A stretch of DNA of 64,000 nt from Roseburia rectibacter (lineage in GTDB: Bacteria; Bacillota; Clostridia; Lachnospirales; Lachnospiraceae): assembly GCF_014287515.2 (NCBI RefSeq), contig NZ_CP092473.1, forward strand, positions 664,001 to 728,000. Reading direction: 5' to 3'. The notes beneath the pieces were generated by a model. It did no database searches. It was not told the DNA's origin and saw only the letters and a list, made by a program, of their open reading frames with translations. Shown here piece by piece: positions 36,371 through 45,495 of this stretch (the stretch's first letter is position 1; each line of letters begins with the position of its first letter). The position numbers and the translations under genes are program-made.

Positions 36371-38896
36371 GTGCAGAAAGGTGCAATTAAGGCAGTCGTA
36401 CTGACCGTCATTTTTTTTGTGGCGGTCGGAATATTTAGTATGATGACAAATCATGTCAATGAAGATCTGACAACAGAAATGAAAAATGCTACGTTACCGG
36501 TTATTTCATTAGAGAGCAGCGAACAGGAAATCAATGAATTACATGGATATCGTACAAAAATGAATGCCGCAAGCATGCGCGATACGATCACGCCGATCGG
36601 AAAAGACAGAAAACTCCCGGTTACAATTCAGACGTATGAGACGAGTATAGATGCTATATCTTATGAAATACGGAGTCTTGATGGGGAGAGACTGATCGCT
36701 AATGCAGATGTCAGTTCCTACGATGAAAAAAAAGGTATGATCAGAGCGGAACTGGAAATTCAGAATCTTCTTCAGGAGGGGGAAGAATATTTACTGCTCA
36801 TTAATTTAGAGAGCGGGAATGATGTGATCTATTATTATACAAGAATCGTGGAGATGCAGAATGCGCATATAGATGAATCCCTGAAATTTGTTAAGGAGTT
36901 TCATAATACCACATTTAATAGTGAAACGTCGGGAACGTTGTCAACGTACATGGAAAAAACGACCGGGGATAATACCACCTTACAGTTTGTTTCGTTAAAT
37001 TCTTCGTTGAAACAGCTTGCATGGGCAGATTTTAACGGAGAGCAGTTAACGACACCAGTGCCATCGATAAAAGAGATCACAGATACTTATAATGTGATCG
37101 TGCTGGATTATGTTGTAACGAGTATCGGGGAGGACGGCGAGAGCGAATATTATAATGTAGAAGAATATTATCGTGTGCGTTATACGAGCAGCCGTATGTA
37201 TCTGCTTAATTTTGAACGCCGTATGAATCAGATCTTCCGTGGGGAAAATGTCAACTTTTTTGATAATTATATTGAACTTGGAATACGTTCGGGAAATGTG
37301 GAGTATCAGGCAAATGAGACTGGGACTACAGTAGCCTTTGTACAGGAGGGGGAGCTGTGGAGCTATAACGAGACAGAAAATACGCTTGCAAAAGTATTCA
37401 GTTTCCGCGGATATGAAGGAATTGACAGCCGCGAAAATTATGGCGAACATGATATCAAGATCGTCCGGATTGATGAGGCAGGGAGCCTTGATTATATCGT
37501 GTATGGTTATATGAACCGCGGAAGCCACGAGGGGGAAGTGGGAATACAGGTAAATCATTATGACAGTCTTTCAAATACAAATGAAGAACTGGCATTCATT
37601 TCTTCCGATAAAGCATATGAAGTTATGAAATCAGAACTTGGTCAGCTGATGTATGTGAATGAGGGCGGAGAATTATATCTGATGGTGGACGGCAGTGTAT
37701 ATGGGATAGATCTTAGTACATTGGAAATGAAAGAGCTGATAAAAGGACTGGATAAGGAAATATATGCAGTTTCGGAGTCTGACCGCTATTTTGCATGGAC
37801 AAAAGGCAGCCAGAATGGACAGAGTGATACGATCTGTCTCATAAACTTTTCGAATGAAAAAATAACAACGATAACAGAAGGAAGCAGCAAATATGTAAAA
37901 CCGCTTGGATTTATGGGAGATGATTTTGTATATGGTGTAGCGAATGCTGCAGATGTATCAACAGAAGCTGCCGGGAATGTTATTTTTCCGATGTATCAGA
38001 TTAAAATTCTGGATGTGTCGTCCGATGAACCATCTGTGTTAAAAACTTATGAAAAAAATGGTTATTATGTATCAGGTGTTGATATTGATGATTATACTAT
38101 GTATTTAAACCGCATCCAGTATAATGGAACCGCCTATGTTGATGCAGATCAGGATATGATCATGAACAGGGAGGGAGATGGAAATAAAATTGTTTCCATT
38201 GTAAGCAGTAATTCCGACAGCAAAGAAACCCAGTTTGAAATATCTCTGCCGGAAACTGTAGGGGCGAAGGCTCCGAGGCTGCTTACCCCGAGAGAAACCA
38301 TATTAGAGCAGGAGCGTACACTCACACTTGAGGATAAGGGTGATAGTAGGAAATATTATGTTTATGTAAAAGGTGATGTGGTCTATACCACAGATCAGGT
38401 GGCAGATGCGATCACAAAAGCGAATGAAAATATGGGAGTTGTGGTAGGAAAAGATCAGAAATATATCTGGAAACGTTCCAGAGAGGCGATAAGACCGGCT
38501 CTTTCCGATATTGCGGTTGGCGCGGAAGATGCATCCTCTAACAGTATTGCGCAGTGTATCAATGCAATGCTTGAAAAGGAGGGAATTAATATCAGTGTAA
38601 GTGCATTGATCGCAGGCGGAGAAACACCAAAGAATATTCTGAGCAATACCATGAAAGATGCAAGAATTTTAGATCTGACAGGATGCAGTGTGGAGGAAGT
38701 CCTTTACTATGTAAGCTGTGGCAATCCTGTATTTGCGATGACGGGAAGCGATGAAGCGGTACTTGTGGTAGGCTATGATGCCAATAATGTCATTATCTTT
38801 GATCCGTCAACCGGAAGTAATTTTAAGCAGAGCCTGACAGATGCGGATGAAGTTTTTAAGGAAGCCGGAAATGTATTTTTCACATACCTCAAGTAA
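36371..38896 (+). CDS. Membrane-anchored protein with degenerate C39-like C-terminal domain
   Basis: An 841-residue protein starting at a GTG with AAGGAG 7 bases upstream. One N-terminal membrane helix (AIKAVVLTVIFFVAVGIFSMM, about 5-25) anchors a large extracytoplasmic region of mostly beta character (about 60-660), followed by a linker. The last 130 residues resemble a papain-fold C39-like domain: SNSIAQCINAMLEKEGI with C729, GNPVFAMTGSDEAVLVVGYD and VIIFDPSTGSN. The usual catalytic His before VVVGYD is replaced here by D794-E795-A796, so peptidase activity is doubtful. It may bind peptidoglycan or a peptide rather than cut it. It is monocistronic, and its partner is unknown. Confidence 0.75.
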   Translation: MQKGAIKAVVLTVIFFVAVGIFSMMTNHVNEDLTTEMKNATLPVISLESSEQEINELHGYRTKMNAASMRDTITPIGKDRKLPVTIQTYETSIDAISYEIRSLDGERLIANADVSSYDEKKGMIRAELEIQNLLQEGEEYLLLINLESGNDVIYYYTRIVEMQNAHIDESLKFVKEFHNTTFNSETSGTLSTYMEKTTGDNTTLQFVSLNSSLKQLAWADFNGEQLTTPVPSIKEITDTYNVIVLDYVVTSIGEDGESEYYNVEEYYRVRYTSSRMYLLNFERRMNQIFRGENVNFFDNYIELGIRSGNVEYQANETGTTVAFVQEGELWSYNETENTLAKVFSFRGYEGIDSRENYGEHDIKIVRIDEAGSLDYIVYGYMNRGSHEGEVGIQVNHYDSLSNTNEELAFISSDKAYEVMKSELGQLMYVNEGGELYLMVDGSVYGIDLSTLEMKELIKGLDKEIYAVSESDRYFAWTKGSQNGQSDTICLINFSNEKITTITEGSSKYVKPLGFMGDDFVYGVANAADVSTEAAGNVIFPMYQIKILDVSSDEPSVLKTYEKNGYYVSGVDIDDYTMYLNRIQYNGTAYVDADQDMIMNREGDGNKIVSIVSSNSDSKETQFEISLPETVGAKAPRLLTPRETILEQERTLTLEDKGDSRKYYVYVKGDVVYTTDQVADAITKANENMGVVVGKDQKYIWKRSREAIRPALSDIAVGAEDASSNSIAQCINAMLEKEGINISVSALIAGGETPKNILSNTMKDARILDLTGCSVEEVLYYVSCGNPVFAMTGSDEAVLVVGYDANNVIIFDPSTGSNFKQSLTDADEVFKEAGNVFFTYLK

Positions 38897-39025
38897 AAGA
38901 ACAAAAATGCGGATATACAGACACATTGTAAGTATATATACATGAAAAAAACGAGAAAACTGCATAAAAAAACAGTGCTTCCATAGAATAGTTCGTTGAA
39001 CTTTAACAGATTTAAGTGAGACGTA

Positions 39026-39054
39026 TTGCAAATTAAAGTCGAATGGGTTATATT
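39026..39054 (+). promoter_or_regulatory. Promoter for the HPr-like gene
   Basis: TTGCAA (39026-39031), 17 bases and TATATT (39049-39054) form a plausible housekeeping promoter 35 bases before the start codon. Confidence 0.6.
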
Positions 39055-39088
39055 TTGAGAAGTACTTGAAAAGAGGAAGAGGATGAAT

Positions 39089-39343
39089 ATGAGCAGAAAA
39101 GAAGTAGTGGTTTCGAATGTTTCAAAAGAACATGATAATCCAATTGCAGAACTGGTTCAGGTGGCTTGCCGCTATGACAGTGAGATTATCCTTGAGAGCA
39201 ATAACCGCAGGATCAATGCAAAGAGTATCATGGGAATCATGGCATTTAATCCTTCAAAGGGTATGACAGTGAATATTGTCGCTGAAGGAAGCGATGAAGA
39301 AGAAGCATTAGACGCAATGGAGAAGTTTTTAGTTTGTGAGTAA
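39089..39343 (+). CDS. HPr-like phosphocarrier paralogue
   Basis: An 84-residue HPr-family protein. Starting at the second ATG (39089, with GAGG about 6 bases upstream) places His at position 15 and Ser at position 46 (NAKSIMGI), the exact positions of the PTS phosphorylation and HprK regulatory sites. The active-site sequence is EHDNP instead of LHARP, so the conserved Arg17 is Asn here. This points to a regulatory or Crh-like paralogue rather than the main PTS carrier; it is not linked to enzyme I. It is followed 24 bases later by the Lys/Ala-rich protein gene. Confidence 0.85.
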   Translation: MSRKEVVVSNVSKEHDNPIAELVQVACRYDSEIILESNNRRINAKSIMGIMAFNPSKGMTVNIVAEGSDEEEALDAMEKFLVCE

Positions 39344-39367
39344 GTTTTGTTGAGGAGGGAATTCATT

Positions 39368-39913
39368 ATGGCAAAAGGAACTGTAGCAAAAAATAATGCA
39401 ATCAAAGCAGAAAAGACAAATCAGGTAAAGGAAGCAGAGCCTAAGACAAATGAGAAGGCCAGTGATGTTTTACAGGCAGCAAAAAATGCAGCACAGGATG
39501 TGAAGACAGCAGTCAAAGAGTCTGCATCTGAAGTAAAAGCAGCAGTAACAGAAAAGACAGCAGCAGTCAAAGAAGCTGTAGAAGAAAAAGCAGCAGCAAA
39601 GACTGAGACAGTCAAAGATACAGCAGCTGAGACAAAAGAAACAGCAAAACCGGCAAGAGAAAAGAAACCGTCAAGAGCAGCAAAGAAAGCAGCAAAGGCA
39701 GCAAAAGAAGAATTAAAACCGGAAGTATTTATCCAGTATCAGGGGAATGAAGCGATTGTTGCAGATGTGATTGAGAAAGCAAAAAATGAGTTTGTTGCAG
39801 ATGGTCACAGAGCATCATCCATCAAGAGCCTTCAGGTATATTTAAAACCGGAAGAATTTGCAGCGTACTATGTGATCAACCAGAAGTTTGCAGGAAGAGT
39901 TGATCTGTTTTAG
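39368..39913 (+). CDS. Lys/Ala-rich coiled-coil protein with conserved C-terminal domain
   Basis: A 181-residue protein starting at ATG 39368, with GAGGAGG about 8 bases upstream. Residues 1-115 are low-complexity Lys/Ala/Glu repeats (VKAAVTEKTAAVKEAVEEKAAAK), predicted as a charged helix. Residues 118-181 form a compact domain (VFIQYQGNEAIVADVIEKAKNEF and KSLQVYLKPEEFAAYYVINQK) seen in small Lachnospiraceae proteins; I know no function. The repeats are of the kind that resembles histone-like or LEA-type tails. A strong terminator closes the unit. Confidence 0.75.
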   Translation: MAKGTVAKNNAIKAEKTNQVKEAEPKTNEKASDVLQAAKNAAQDVKTAVKESASEVKAAVTEKTAAVKEAVEEKAAAKTETVKDTAAETKETAKPAREKKPSRAAKKAAKAAKEELKPEVFIQYQGNEAIVADVIEKAKNEFVADGHRASSIKSLQVYLKPEEFAAYYVINQKFAGRVDLF

Positions 39914-39953
39914 GAGCGTTTGCCAGACGGACTTACATAGAAATGAGATAAGA

Positions 39954-39994
39954 AGAAACCGTTATACAAAAGTGTATGATGGTTTCTTTTTTTG
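39954..39994 (+). terminator. Terminator after the Lys/Ala-rich protein
   Basis: AGAAACC (39954-39960) and GGTTTCT (39981-39987), extended by TACA/TGTA, are followed by a run of T residues. Confidence 0.8.
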
Positions 39995-40033
39995 ATGCCA
40001 GAATGTTTATAGGCATGCATTCCATTGTATAAG

Positions 40034-40066
40034 AAAAGCCGGCACGAAAAAGTACCGGCTTTTTTG
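40034..40066. terminator. Bidirectional terminator at the end of prs
   Basis: AAAAGCCGG (40034-40042) pairs with CCGGCTTTT (40055-40063), with an A-rich left flank and TT to the right. It can stop the minus-strand prs transcript and the remaining plus-strand read-through, so it acts at a convergent boundary. Confidence 0.75.
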
Positions 40067-40081
40067 ATATTTCAGAATGAA

Positions 40082-41260
40082 TTATTTCTGCTCTGCCTTG
40101 TATTTAGATACCAGACGTTCGATTCTGTCATACGGGTTTAACAGATCGCTGATGGAAGAATCATGGTTTAAGGTATCAATGATATAAGCGATGTATTTGC
40201 TCATATCACAGCTGATGTAATATGGTTTGGATAAGAGTTCCGGTGTCTGATAGGTAAGGTTTGTGGTAACGACTTTGTAGATCGTTCCATCTGCAACTGC
40301 CTGATCAAATTTCTCTAAACCGTTTGTGAAGAGTCCGAAAGTTGCAACGACGAAGATACGGTTTGCTTTACGTTTCTTTAACTCTGTTGCAACATCGATC
40401 ATACTTTCACCGGAAGAAATCATATCATCGATGATGATAACATCTTTTCCCTCTACGGAGGAACCTAAAAACTCATGCGCAACGATCGGGTTGCGTCCGT
40501 CTACGATACGGCTGTAATCACGTCTCTTATAGAACATACCGACATCTAATCCGAGAACGCTTGCAAGATATACAGCACGGTTGGTACCACCTTCATCCGG
40601 GCTGATTACCATCATATGATCGGAATCGATCTTTAAGTCGGTTACTTCGCGTAAGATACCTTTTACGAACTGGTAAGCAGGCTGTACGGTCTCGAAGCCT
40701 TTTAACGGGATCGCATTCTGTACACGCGGGTCATGTGCATCAAATGTGATGATGTTATCTACACCCATTGCAGTCAGTTCCTGTAATGCTAAAGCACAAT
40801 CTAAAGATTCGCGGGAAGTACGTTTGTGCTGACGGCTTTCATATAAGAAAGGAATGATGACGGTGATACGTCTTGCTTTACCGCCAACGGCTGCGATAAT
40901 ACGTTTTAAATCTGCATAGTGGTCATCCGGTGACATGTGGTTCTCATGGCCGCATACGGAGTAGGTAAGACTGTAATTTGTCACATCGACCATCAGGTAC
41001 AGATCGTATCCACGGACAGACTCTTTGATCACACCTTTTGCTTCGCCGGTTCCAAAACGCGGAACAGCGGTAGAGATGATGTAAGAATCGCGGCGGTAAT
41101 CTTTAAAGGCAAGATCAGATGCATGCTGATGCTGTCTTTTTTCTCTCCAGCCGACCAGGTACTTGTCTACTTTCAGACCAAGCTCTTTGCAGCTCTCAAG
41201 CGGGATCAGACCGAGTGCTCCATCAGGTAAGGTTTCCAGGTTTCTTTCATCGTTTGGCAT
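40082..41260 (-). CDS. prs: Ribose-phosphate pyrophosphokinase, long form
   Basis: A 392-residue PRPP synthase, which makes PRPP from ribose-5-phosphate and ATP for nucleotide, His and Trp synthesis. Recognisable are TVIIPFLYESRQHKRTSRESLDCALALQEL, ITFDAHDPRVQNAIP, the PRPP loop DVIIIDDMISSGESMIDVA and VISPDEGGTNRAVYLA. It is about 75 residues longer than the usual 315-residue enzyme, with an N-terminal extension, a form common in Clostridia. Upstream is the dnaC-like gene, 90 bases away on the same strand. Confidence 0.95.
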   Translation of the reverse strand: MPNDERNLETLPDGALGLIPLESCKELGLKVDKYLVGWREKRQHQHASDLAFKDYRRDSYIISTAVPRFGTGEAKGVIKESVRGYDLYLMVDVTNYSLTYSVCGHENHMSPDDHYADLKRIIAAVGGKARRITVIIPFLYESRQHKRTSRESLDCALALQELTAMGVDNIITFDAHDPRVQNAIPLKGFETVQPAYQFVKGILREVTDLKIDSDHMMVISPDEGGTNRAVYLASVLGLDVGMFYKRRDYSRIVDGRNPIVAHEFLGSSVEGKDVIIIDDMISSGESMIDVATELKKRKANRIFVVATFGLFTNGLEKFDQAVADGTIYKVVTTNLTYQTPELLSKPYYISCDMSKYIAYIIDTLNHDSSISDLLNPYDRIERLVSKYKAEQK

Positions 41261-41350
41261 TGAATGGTTCCTCCATAAAAATTTGTTTACATGTATTTCA
41301 ATAGATTGCTCTAATTGAAGGCAGAAAATGTATTTTGTGTTTATAGAACA

Positions 41351-42331
41351 TCAGCGTCTTCGTTTCTGCATCCGGATATCTTCCCCGAATAATTTGATCA
41401 GAACATAATTGTCCATAATTCTTGATAAGATTCGCTCCGAATACAGATCGGTAAGCTGGGACAATCCGAGGTTTGTGGAAATGATGGTTGATTTCCGGTG
41501 CAGGATCCTTTCGTTTAAGCACAAAAACAACTGGGAAGTCGTAAAAGAATTTGTAAGCTCTGTGCCGAGATCATCGATGATCAGAAGATCGCAGGTAAAA
41601 ATATTTTCATTTGCGGCAATCGCTTCCTCATCTTTTGCAAATACACCCTTGCTTAATATATCAAATAATTGGAACGCCGTAAAGTAAATTACAGAATGAC
41701 CGTGATCCATCAGCTCTTTTGCAACACAGTTTGACAGAAACGTTTTGCCGATGCCGGTATCTCCGTAAAAGTACAGATTGGAAAATGTATCATCAAAGTG
41801 ATCAATAAAATCATGACATTTCGCAACGGCATCTTTTGCTGTTGCCAAAGATGATAACCCGGTTGCAGGATTTATGTCTTTATCAGAATAATAGTCAAAA
41901 GAAAATGTGGAAAAATTCTCACGGAGCAGGATGCTTTTTAAATTCGACTGGGTATAGACTAAATCGATCGCAGCCTGTGTAAAACAGTGGCAGCGTTTCC
42001 CGTCAATAAAACCGGTATCTTTACAATCCGGGCACTCGTAAGCAGTTTCTAAATAATCAGCAGCCAGACCGGCTTTTTTTAGAAGATCCTTTTTCTCACT
42101 GCGGTAGGAGGCAATCTGTTCTTTTAAGGTATGAAGAGCTTTGGTATCGCCGTCTAAGAGCTTCTTTGCCTGTGCAACGGAACAGGTTGCGATGGCATCA
42201 TCAATCTCGCGGAGACGCGGAATCTTGATGTAGGCATAGCGTGTCCGTTCTTCCCTGTCATGTTCATTTTTTAACTGCCGGGCATCGTATGCCCGTATGA
42301 TCTCGTCATATTGCGAATTTGTCAGAGGCAT
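41351..42331 (-). CDS. dnaC: DnaC/DnaI-like helicase loader ATPase
   Basis: A 326-residue AAA+ protein. A zinc-finger-like motif (CPDCKDTGFIDGKRCHC, about 113-129) precedes the ATPase core with Walker A GDTGIGKTFLSN (about 190-200) and Walker B LLIIDDLGTEL, and the sensor region includes STNLGLSQLTDLYSERILSRI. It loads the replicative helicase with DnaD/DnaB partners. GGAG lies upstream on this strand. The dnaD-like gene is just upstream, which makes a primosome gene pair. Confidence 0.93.
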   Translation of the reverse strand: MPLTNSQYDEIIRAYDARQLKNEHDREERTRYAYIKIPRLREIDDAIATCSVAQAKKLLDGDTKALHTLKEQIASYRSEKKDLLKKAGLAADYLETAYECPDCKDTGFIDGKRCHCFTQAAIDLVYTQSNLKSILLRENFSTFSFDYYSDKDINPATGLSSLATAKDAVAKCHDFIDHFDDTFSNLYFYGDTGIGKTFLSNCVAKELMDHGHSVIYFTAFQLFDILSKGVFAKDEEAIAANENIFTCDLLIIDDLGTELTNSFTTSQLFLCLNERILHRKSTIISTNLGLSQLTDLYSERILSRIMDNYVLIKLFGEDIRMQKRRR

Positions 42332-42400
42332 GTTCTTATCCTAATCTCCATTTTTGCCTGTTTTAGTATGAAGACAATATTTTCATACTATTCTATGGTA

Positions 42401-43525
42401 TCAGCGTTTTGAATTGGTTGTCAGTAACATTTTTTCAAGCTCATCATATTCATAGGAACGGTGTCCGATGTTGTTGAACTTATTTTTTGAACCAGCCGCT
42501 TCCTGTGCGGAAGTCTTTGCACGTTCTTTATGTTCAAGATTTAAACGTTTTACATCTTCCATGGTATGTACGTTTAATTTACGCCAGTTCGAAAGCATTT
42601 TATCCGTGTAAGGAAAACTCGGCTGATGGATACTCTGTATGGTCTGCTGACATGCCGCACAGATGATGTCGATGGAAAAACCATACTCGGAACGCCATTT
42701 TTCAATGAAGTCTGTTTCAGATGGAACGAGATTCCTTCCGGTAATGCCAAAGGAACGCATTACTGCATAATAAGCCGGACTGTGGATCTTTGCTTCCTGT
42801 TTGGCGGAGGTTACAGTCCGGATACCGCTTTCTGCCCATTTCAACGCCGTAGCTTCGATGTAGCGGATCGCAGTATGGTTTTTGCTTACGCAGTATTCCA
42901 CCAGATATTCGATCAGATCCGGTGAAAAAGAAAGTTCTTCATATAAATACAAAAGCGTGTTTGTATCAGTCTGGCTGAGAGGGCGTCCGAGATAGCGTTC
43001 TGTAATAAAAAGAAGTTCTGCGATCTGGTCATTTTCCTGAAACTGTTTTAATTCATCGCGGGTGTAATCCCTCTTTGGAGGAAAACTTTCCGTATCTGCA
43101 GAAGAAATACCATCATCATCTGAGGAGGTGTATTCGTCTGCAGATGATGAAATGTTGTTTGAGTCGGGTGCCTCTGCGGCAGATTCATTTTCTGAAAATT
43201 CGCCGGTTACATCAGTTTTATCTCTGGATGCAGAATCAATAAGGCACACACCGGTTAAGTTATGATCTGTATCGTATTCCAGACGCAAAAGATGCATGCG
43301 TTCCCAATAACTTAAGGCACGTTTTACATCTTTTTCTGTGTGTTCGAATTTATCTGCAATGGAAGAAATCGAAAAAGCGGAATCCGGGGCATTCATCAGA
43401 CGCAGCAGGTACAGGTAGATCTTTACAAATTCTCCATTTGCGTCAGACATATATTCATCAATAAAAATATTCGATACACTCGTGGCAGAAGATGCGCTGT
43501 CACTGTGGATTAGTATTTTAGCCAT
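42401..43525 (-). CDS. DnaD/DnaB-type primosome protein
   Basis: A 374-residue replication-initiation protein. Residues about 15-100 look like a winged helix (FSISSIADKFEHTEKDVKRALSYWERMHLLRLEY). A Ser/Asp/Glu-rich linker (about 120-155) is followed by a DnaD-like helical domain (about 170-300; LLFITERYLGRPLSQTDTNTLLYLYEELSFSPDLIEYLVEYCVSKN) and a basic tail. I start at 43525 (GAGGG about 9 bases upstream); the frame is open to 43585. An extended -10 (TGCTATAAT, minus strand 43596-43588) lies upstream, with pairs of DnaA boxes further up. Confidence 0.88.
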   Translation of the reverse strand: MAKILIHSDSASSATSVSNIFIDEYMSDANGEFVKIYLYLLRLMNAPDSAFSISSIADKFEHTEKDVKRALSYWERMHLLRLEYDTDHNLTGVCLIDSASRDKTDVTGEFSENESAAEAPDSNNISSSADEYTSSDDDGISSADTESFPPKRDYTRDELKQFQENDQIAELLFITERYLGRPLSQTDTNTLLYLYEELSFSPDLIEYLVEYCVSKNHTAIRYIEATALKWAESGIRTVTSAKQEAKIHSPAYYAVMRSFGITGRNLVPSETDFIEKWRSEYGFSIDIICAACQQTIQSIHQPSFPYTDKMLSNWRKLNVHTMEDVKRLNLEHKERAKTSAQEAAGSKNKFNNIGHRSYEYDELEKMLLTTNSKR

Positions 43526-43587
43526 GAAGGAAACCCTCTTTCGATAATATTCTAAAAGTATAAGCATAAATATTTGCTGCGCCACAA

Positions 43588-43596
43588 ATTATAGCA
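43588..43596 (-). promoter_or_regulatory. Extended -10 promoter of the dnaD-dnaC-prs unit
   Basis: On the minus strand TGCTATAAT combines an extended -10 (TGn) with a perfect TATAAT, about 62 bases before the dnaD start codon. The -35 is weak. The first DnaA-box pair lies about 70 bases upstream, so DnaA could regulate this promoter. Confidence 0.5.
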
Positions 43597-43662
43597 TAGG
43601 AAAAGAAAAAAGAGAAGAACAATTTTGAATACAAATGCTGTAAAATCAAGGGTTAAGGGGAA

Positions 43663-43847
43663 TGTGGATAATGTGGATAAAAAGTGAATACATAAAAAAC
43701 GAAAGTGATGGCAACTGTGACAAAATACAGAAAACAAGGGACATGAAAGAAAACGGAACAATAAAAGAGGGACATGTTATGTCGACAAGAAAAATCCACA
43801 TTCGATGGTTGAAGTTTTCCCCAATCGAATGTGGATAATGTGGATAA
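43663..43847. promoter_or_regulatory. Two pairs of tandem DnaA boxes
   Basis: TGTGGATAA (the inverse of TTATCCACA, the DnaA consensus) occurs at 43663-43671 and 43672-43680, directly abutting, and again at 43830-43838 and 43839-43847. In both places the pair is AATGTGGATAATGTGGATAA. The second pair is one arm of an inverted repeat with ATCCACATTCGAT near 43795-43808. The region between murC and dnaD (about 320 bases) is AT-rich and has no gene. Confidence 0.75.
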
Positions 43848-43848
43848 C

Positions 43849-45228
43849 TTATCTGCCAAGAAGGTGTTCACCAACGTTTACGATATCTCCGGCACCCATA
43901 GTTATCAACAGATCACCGTTTATACATTTTTTCAATAAAAATTTCTCGATTTCTTCAAAGGAAGGGAAATAATAGCATTCTGTTCCTTTGTCCTTTAATT
44001 TTTCAAGGATATCTTTCGAGCTGATTCCGTAAGTATTTTTCTCGCGGGCAGCATAGATATCTGCAAGAACGACTACGTCAGCCATGGAAAGCACATCTGC
44101 AAAGTCATCTAAAAATGCTTTTGTCCTGGAATAAGTGTGCGGCTGGAAAGCTAAGACCAGACGTTTGTGCGGATAATTCTTTGCAGCAGTTAATGTTGCA
44201 CGGATCTCTGTCGGATGATGCGCATAATCATCAATGATAGTAACGCCATCCACACATCCTTTATATTCAAAACGACGGTCTGCACCTCCGAAAGCGGATA
44301 AACCGGCGAGGATCGCATCCTTTGAAATGCCAAGGTCAAGTGTAAGTGCAATCGCTGCAAGCGCATTTGAGATATTGTGCATGCCTGGAACATGCAGTTT
44401 GACATCCATGACCGGAGAACCGTGATGCATAGCTGTAAAGGAAGCACATGCTGTCTCATCAAATGTAACAGCGGACGGATAATAGTCGCAGGAGTCATTC
44501 AGACCGAAAGTGATCACCTTGGGATCTAAACCATCTGTAAGCTCGGTGTAATTTTCAATTTCACCGTTGATAATGATCGCACCGTCTTTTTTTGTATTTC
44601 CTGCAAATTTTCGGAATGAATTGCGGATGTCCTGAATATCTTTAAAGAAGTCAAGGTGTTCCGCTTCCACGTTTAAAATGACACTGTAGCGTGGATAAAA
44701 ATGAAGAAAACTGTTGGTATATTCGCACGCTTCGGATACAAAAATATCGGACTTGCCTACTTTTATATTGCCGTCGATGGCTTTTAAAATCCCACCCACG
44801 GAAATAGTAGGATCTGCATTTGCGGCAAGAAGGATCTGACTGATCATGGATGTGGTCGTCGTTTTTCCGTGGGTACCGGCAACGGCGATGGAATTGTTGT
44901 AATTGTCCATGATCTGGCCAAGCAGTTCTGCACGGCTTAACATTGGGATGCTGCTCTCTCTTGCGGCCGCGTATTCCGGATTGTCTTCACGGATGGCTGC
45001 GGTGTAGACGATAAGATCAATGTCATCGCTAAGGTTTTCGGCCTTCTGACCGTAAAAAATACGGGCACCCATGTGCTCTAAATGTCTGGTCAGTCCGGAT
45101 TCCTTTGTGTCAGATCCTGAGATGGTAAAATGTTCTTCTAAAAGTATCTCAGCAAGACCACTCATGCTGATACCGCCGATCCCGATGAAATGGATGTGCA
45201 GCGGCTGGTTGAAATTGATTTTATACAT
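43849..45228 (-). CDS. murC: UDP-N-acetylmuramate--L-alanine ligase
   Basis: A 459-residue MurC that adds L-Ala to UDP-MurNAc, the first step of the peptidoglycan stem peptide. The Rossmann start HFIGIGGISMSGLAEIL, the ATP site AVAGTHGKTTTTSM with K122, HLDFF near 205, DDYAHHPTEIRATL and FQPHTYSRT are all in place. Length is standard. Its stop codon is immediately next to the last DnaA box. A promoter is visible upstream on the minus strand. Confidence 0.97.
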   Translation of the reverse strand: MYKINFNQPLHIHFIGIGGISMSGLAEILLEEHFTISGSDTKESGLTRHLEHMGARIFYGQKAENLSDDIDLIVYTAAIREDNPEYAAARESSIPMLSRAELLGQIMDNYNNSIAVAGTHGKTTTTSMISQILLAANADPTISVGGILKAIDGNIKVGKSDIFVSEACEYTNSFLHFYPRYSVILNVEAEHLDFFKDIQDIRNSFRKFAGNTKKDGAIIINGEIENYTELTDGLDPKVITFGLNDSCDYYPSAVTFDETACASFTAMHHGSPVMDVKLHVPGMHNISNALAAIALTLDLGISKDAILAGLSAFGGADRRFEYKGCVDGVTIIDDYAHHPTEIRATLTAAKNYPHKRLVLAFQPHTYSRTKAFLDDFADVLSMADVVVLADIYAAREKNTYGISSKDILEKLKDKGTECYYFPSFEEIEKFLLKKCINGDLLITMGAGDIVNVGEHLLGR

Positions 45229-45271
45229 TTATTGATACCTGCCTGTTTTTATTAATAATTCTGTTTGTTTC

Positions 45272-45299
45272 ATTATACCCGTATGGAATCAATTTGCAA
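45272..45299 (-). promoter_or_regulatory. murC promoter
   Basis: On the minus strand TTGCAA (45299-45294), a 16-base spacer and TATAAT (45277-45272) lie about 44 bases before the murC start codon. Confidence 0.55.
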
Positions 45300-45414
45300 A
45301 TTCTTTTGAGGAAAAATCTTTTCGACAGAAAAAAAGAATTGTAGATAAAATTTTATCAATTTGTGCAATGTGTCAAAAATATGTAAAAACGATAAAAAAT
45401 ATTGTGAAAAATGA

Positions 45415-45443
45415 TGTACATGAGATTTGAAGTGTGGTATAAT
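45415..45443 (+). promoter_or_regulatory. glgCD promoter
   Basis: TGTACA (45415-45420), 17 bases and TATAAT (45438-45443) lie about 52 bases before the glgC start. The rest of the 267-base divergent gap from murC is AT-rich without other recognised elements. Confidence 0.6.
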
Positions 45444-45495
45444 TAAAAATACCAAAAGGAATAGATTGACTAGAAAGTGACGAGAGGTGATTGAC

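Noticed and set aside
43526..43848. Chromosomal origin of replication
   Set aside because: DnaA boxes are present but dnaA, dnaN and a clear gene-orientation switch are not in the window; kept as a regulatory cluster only.
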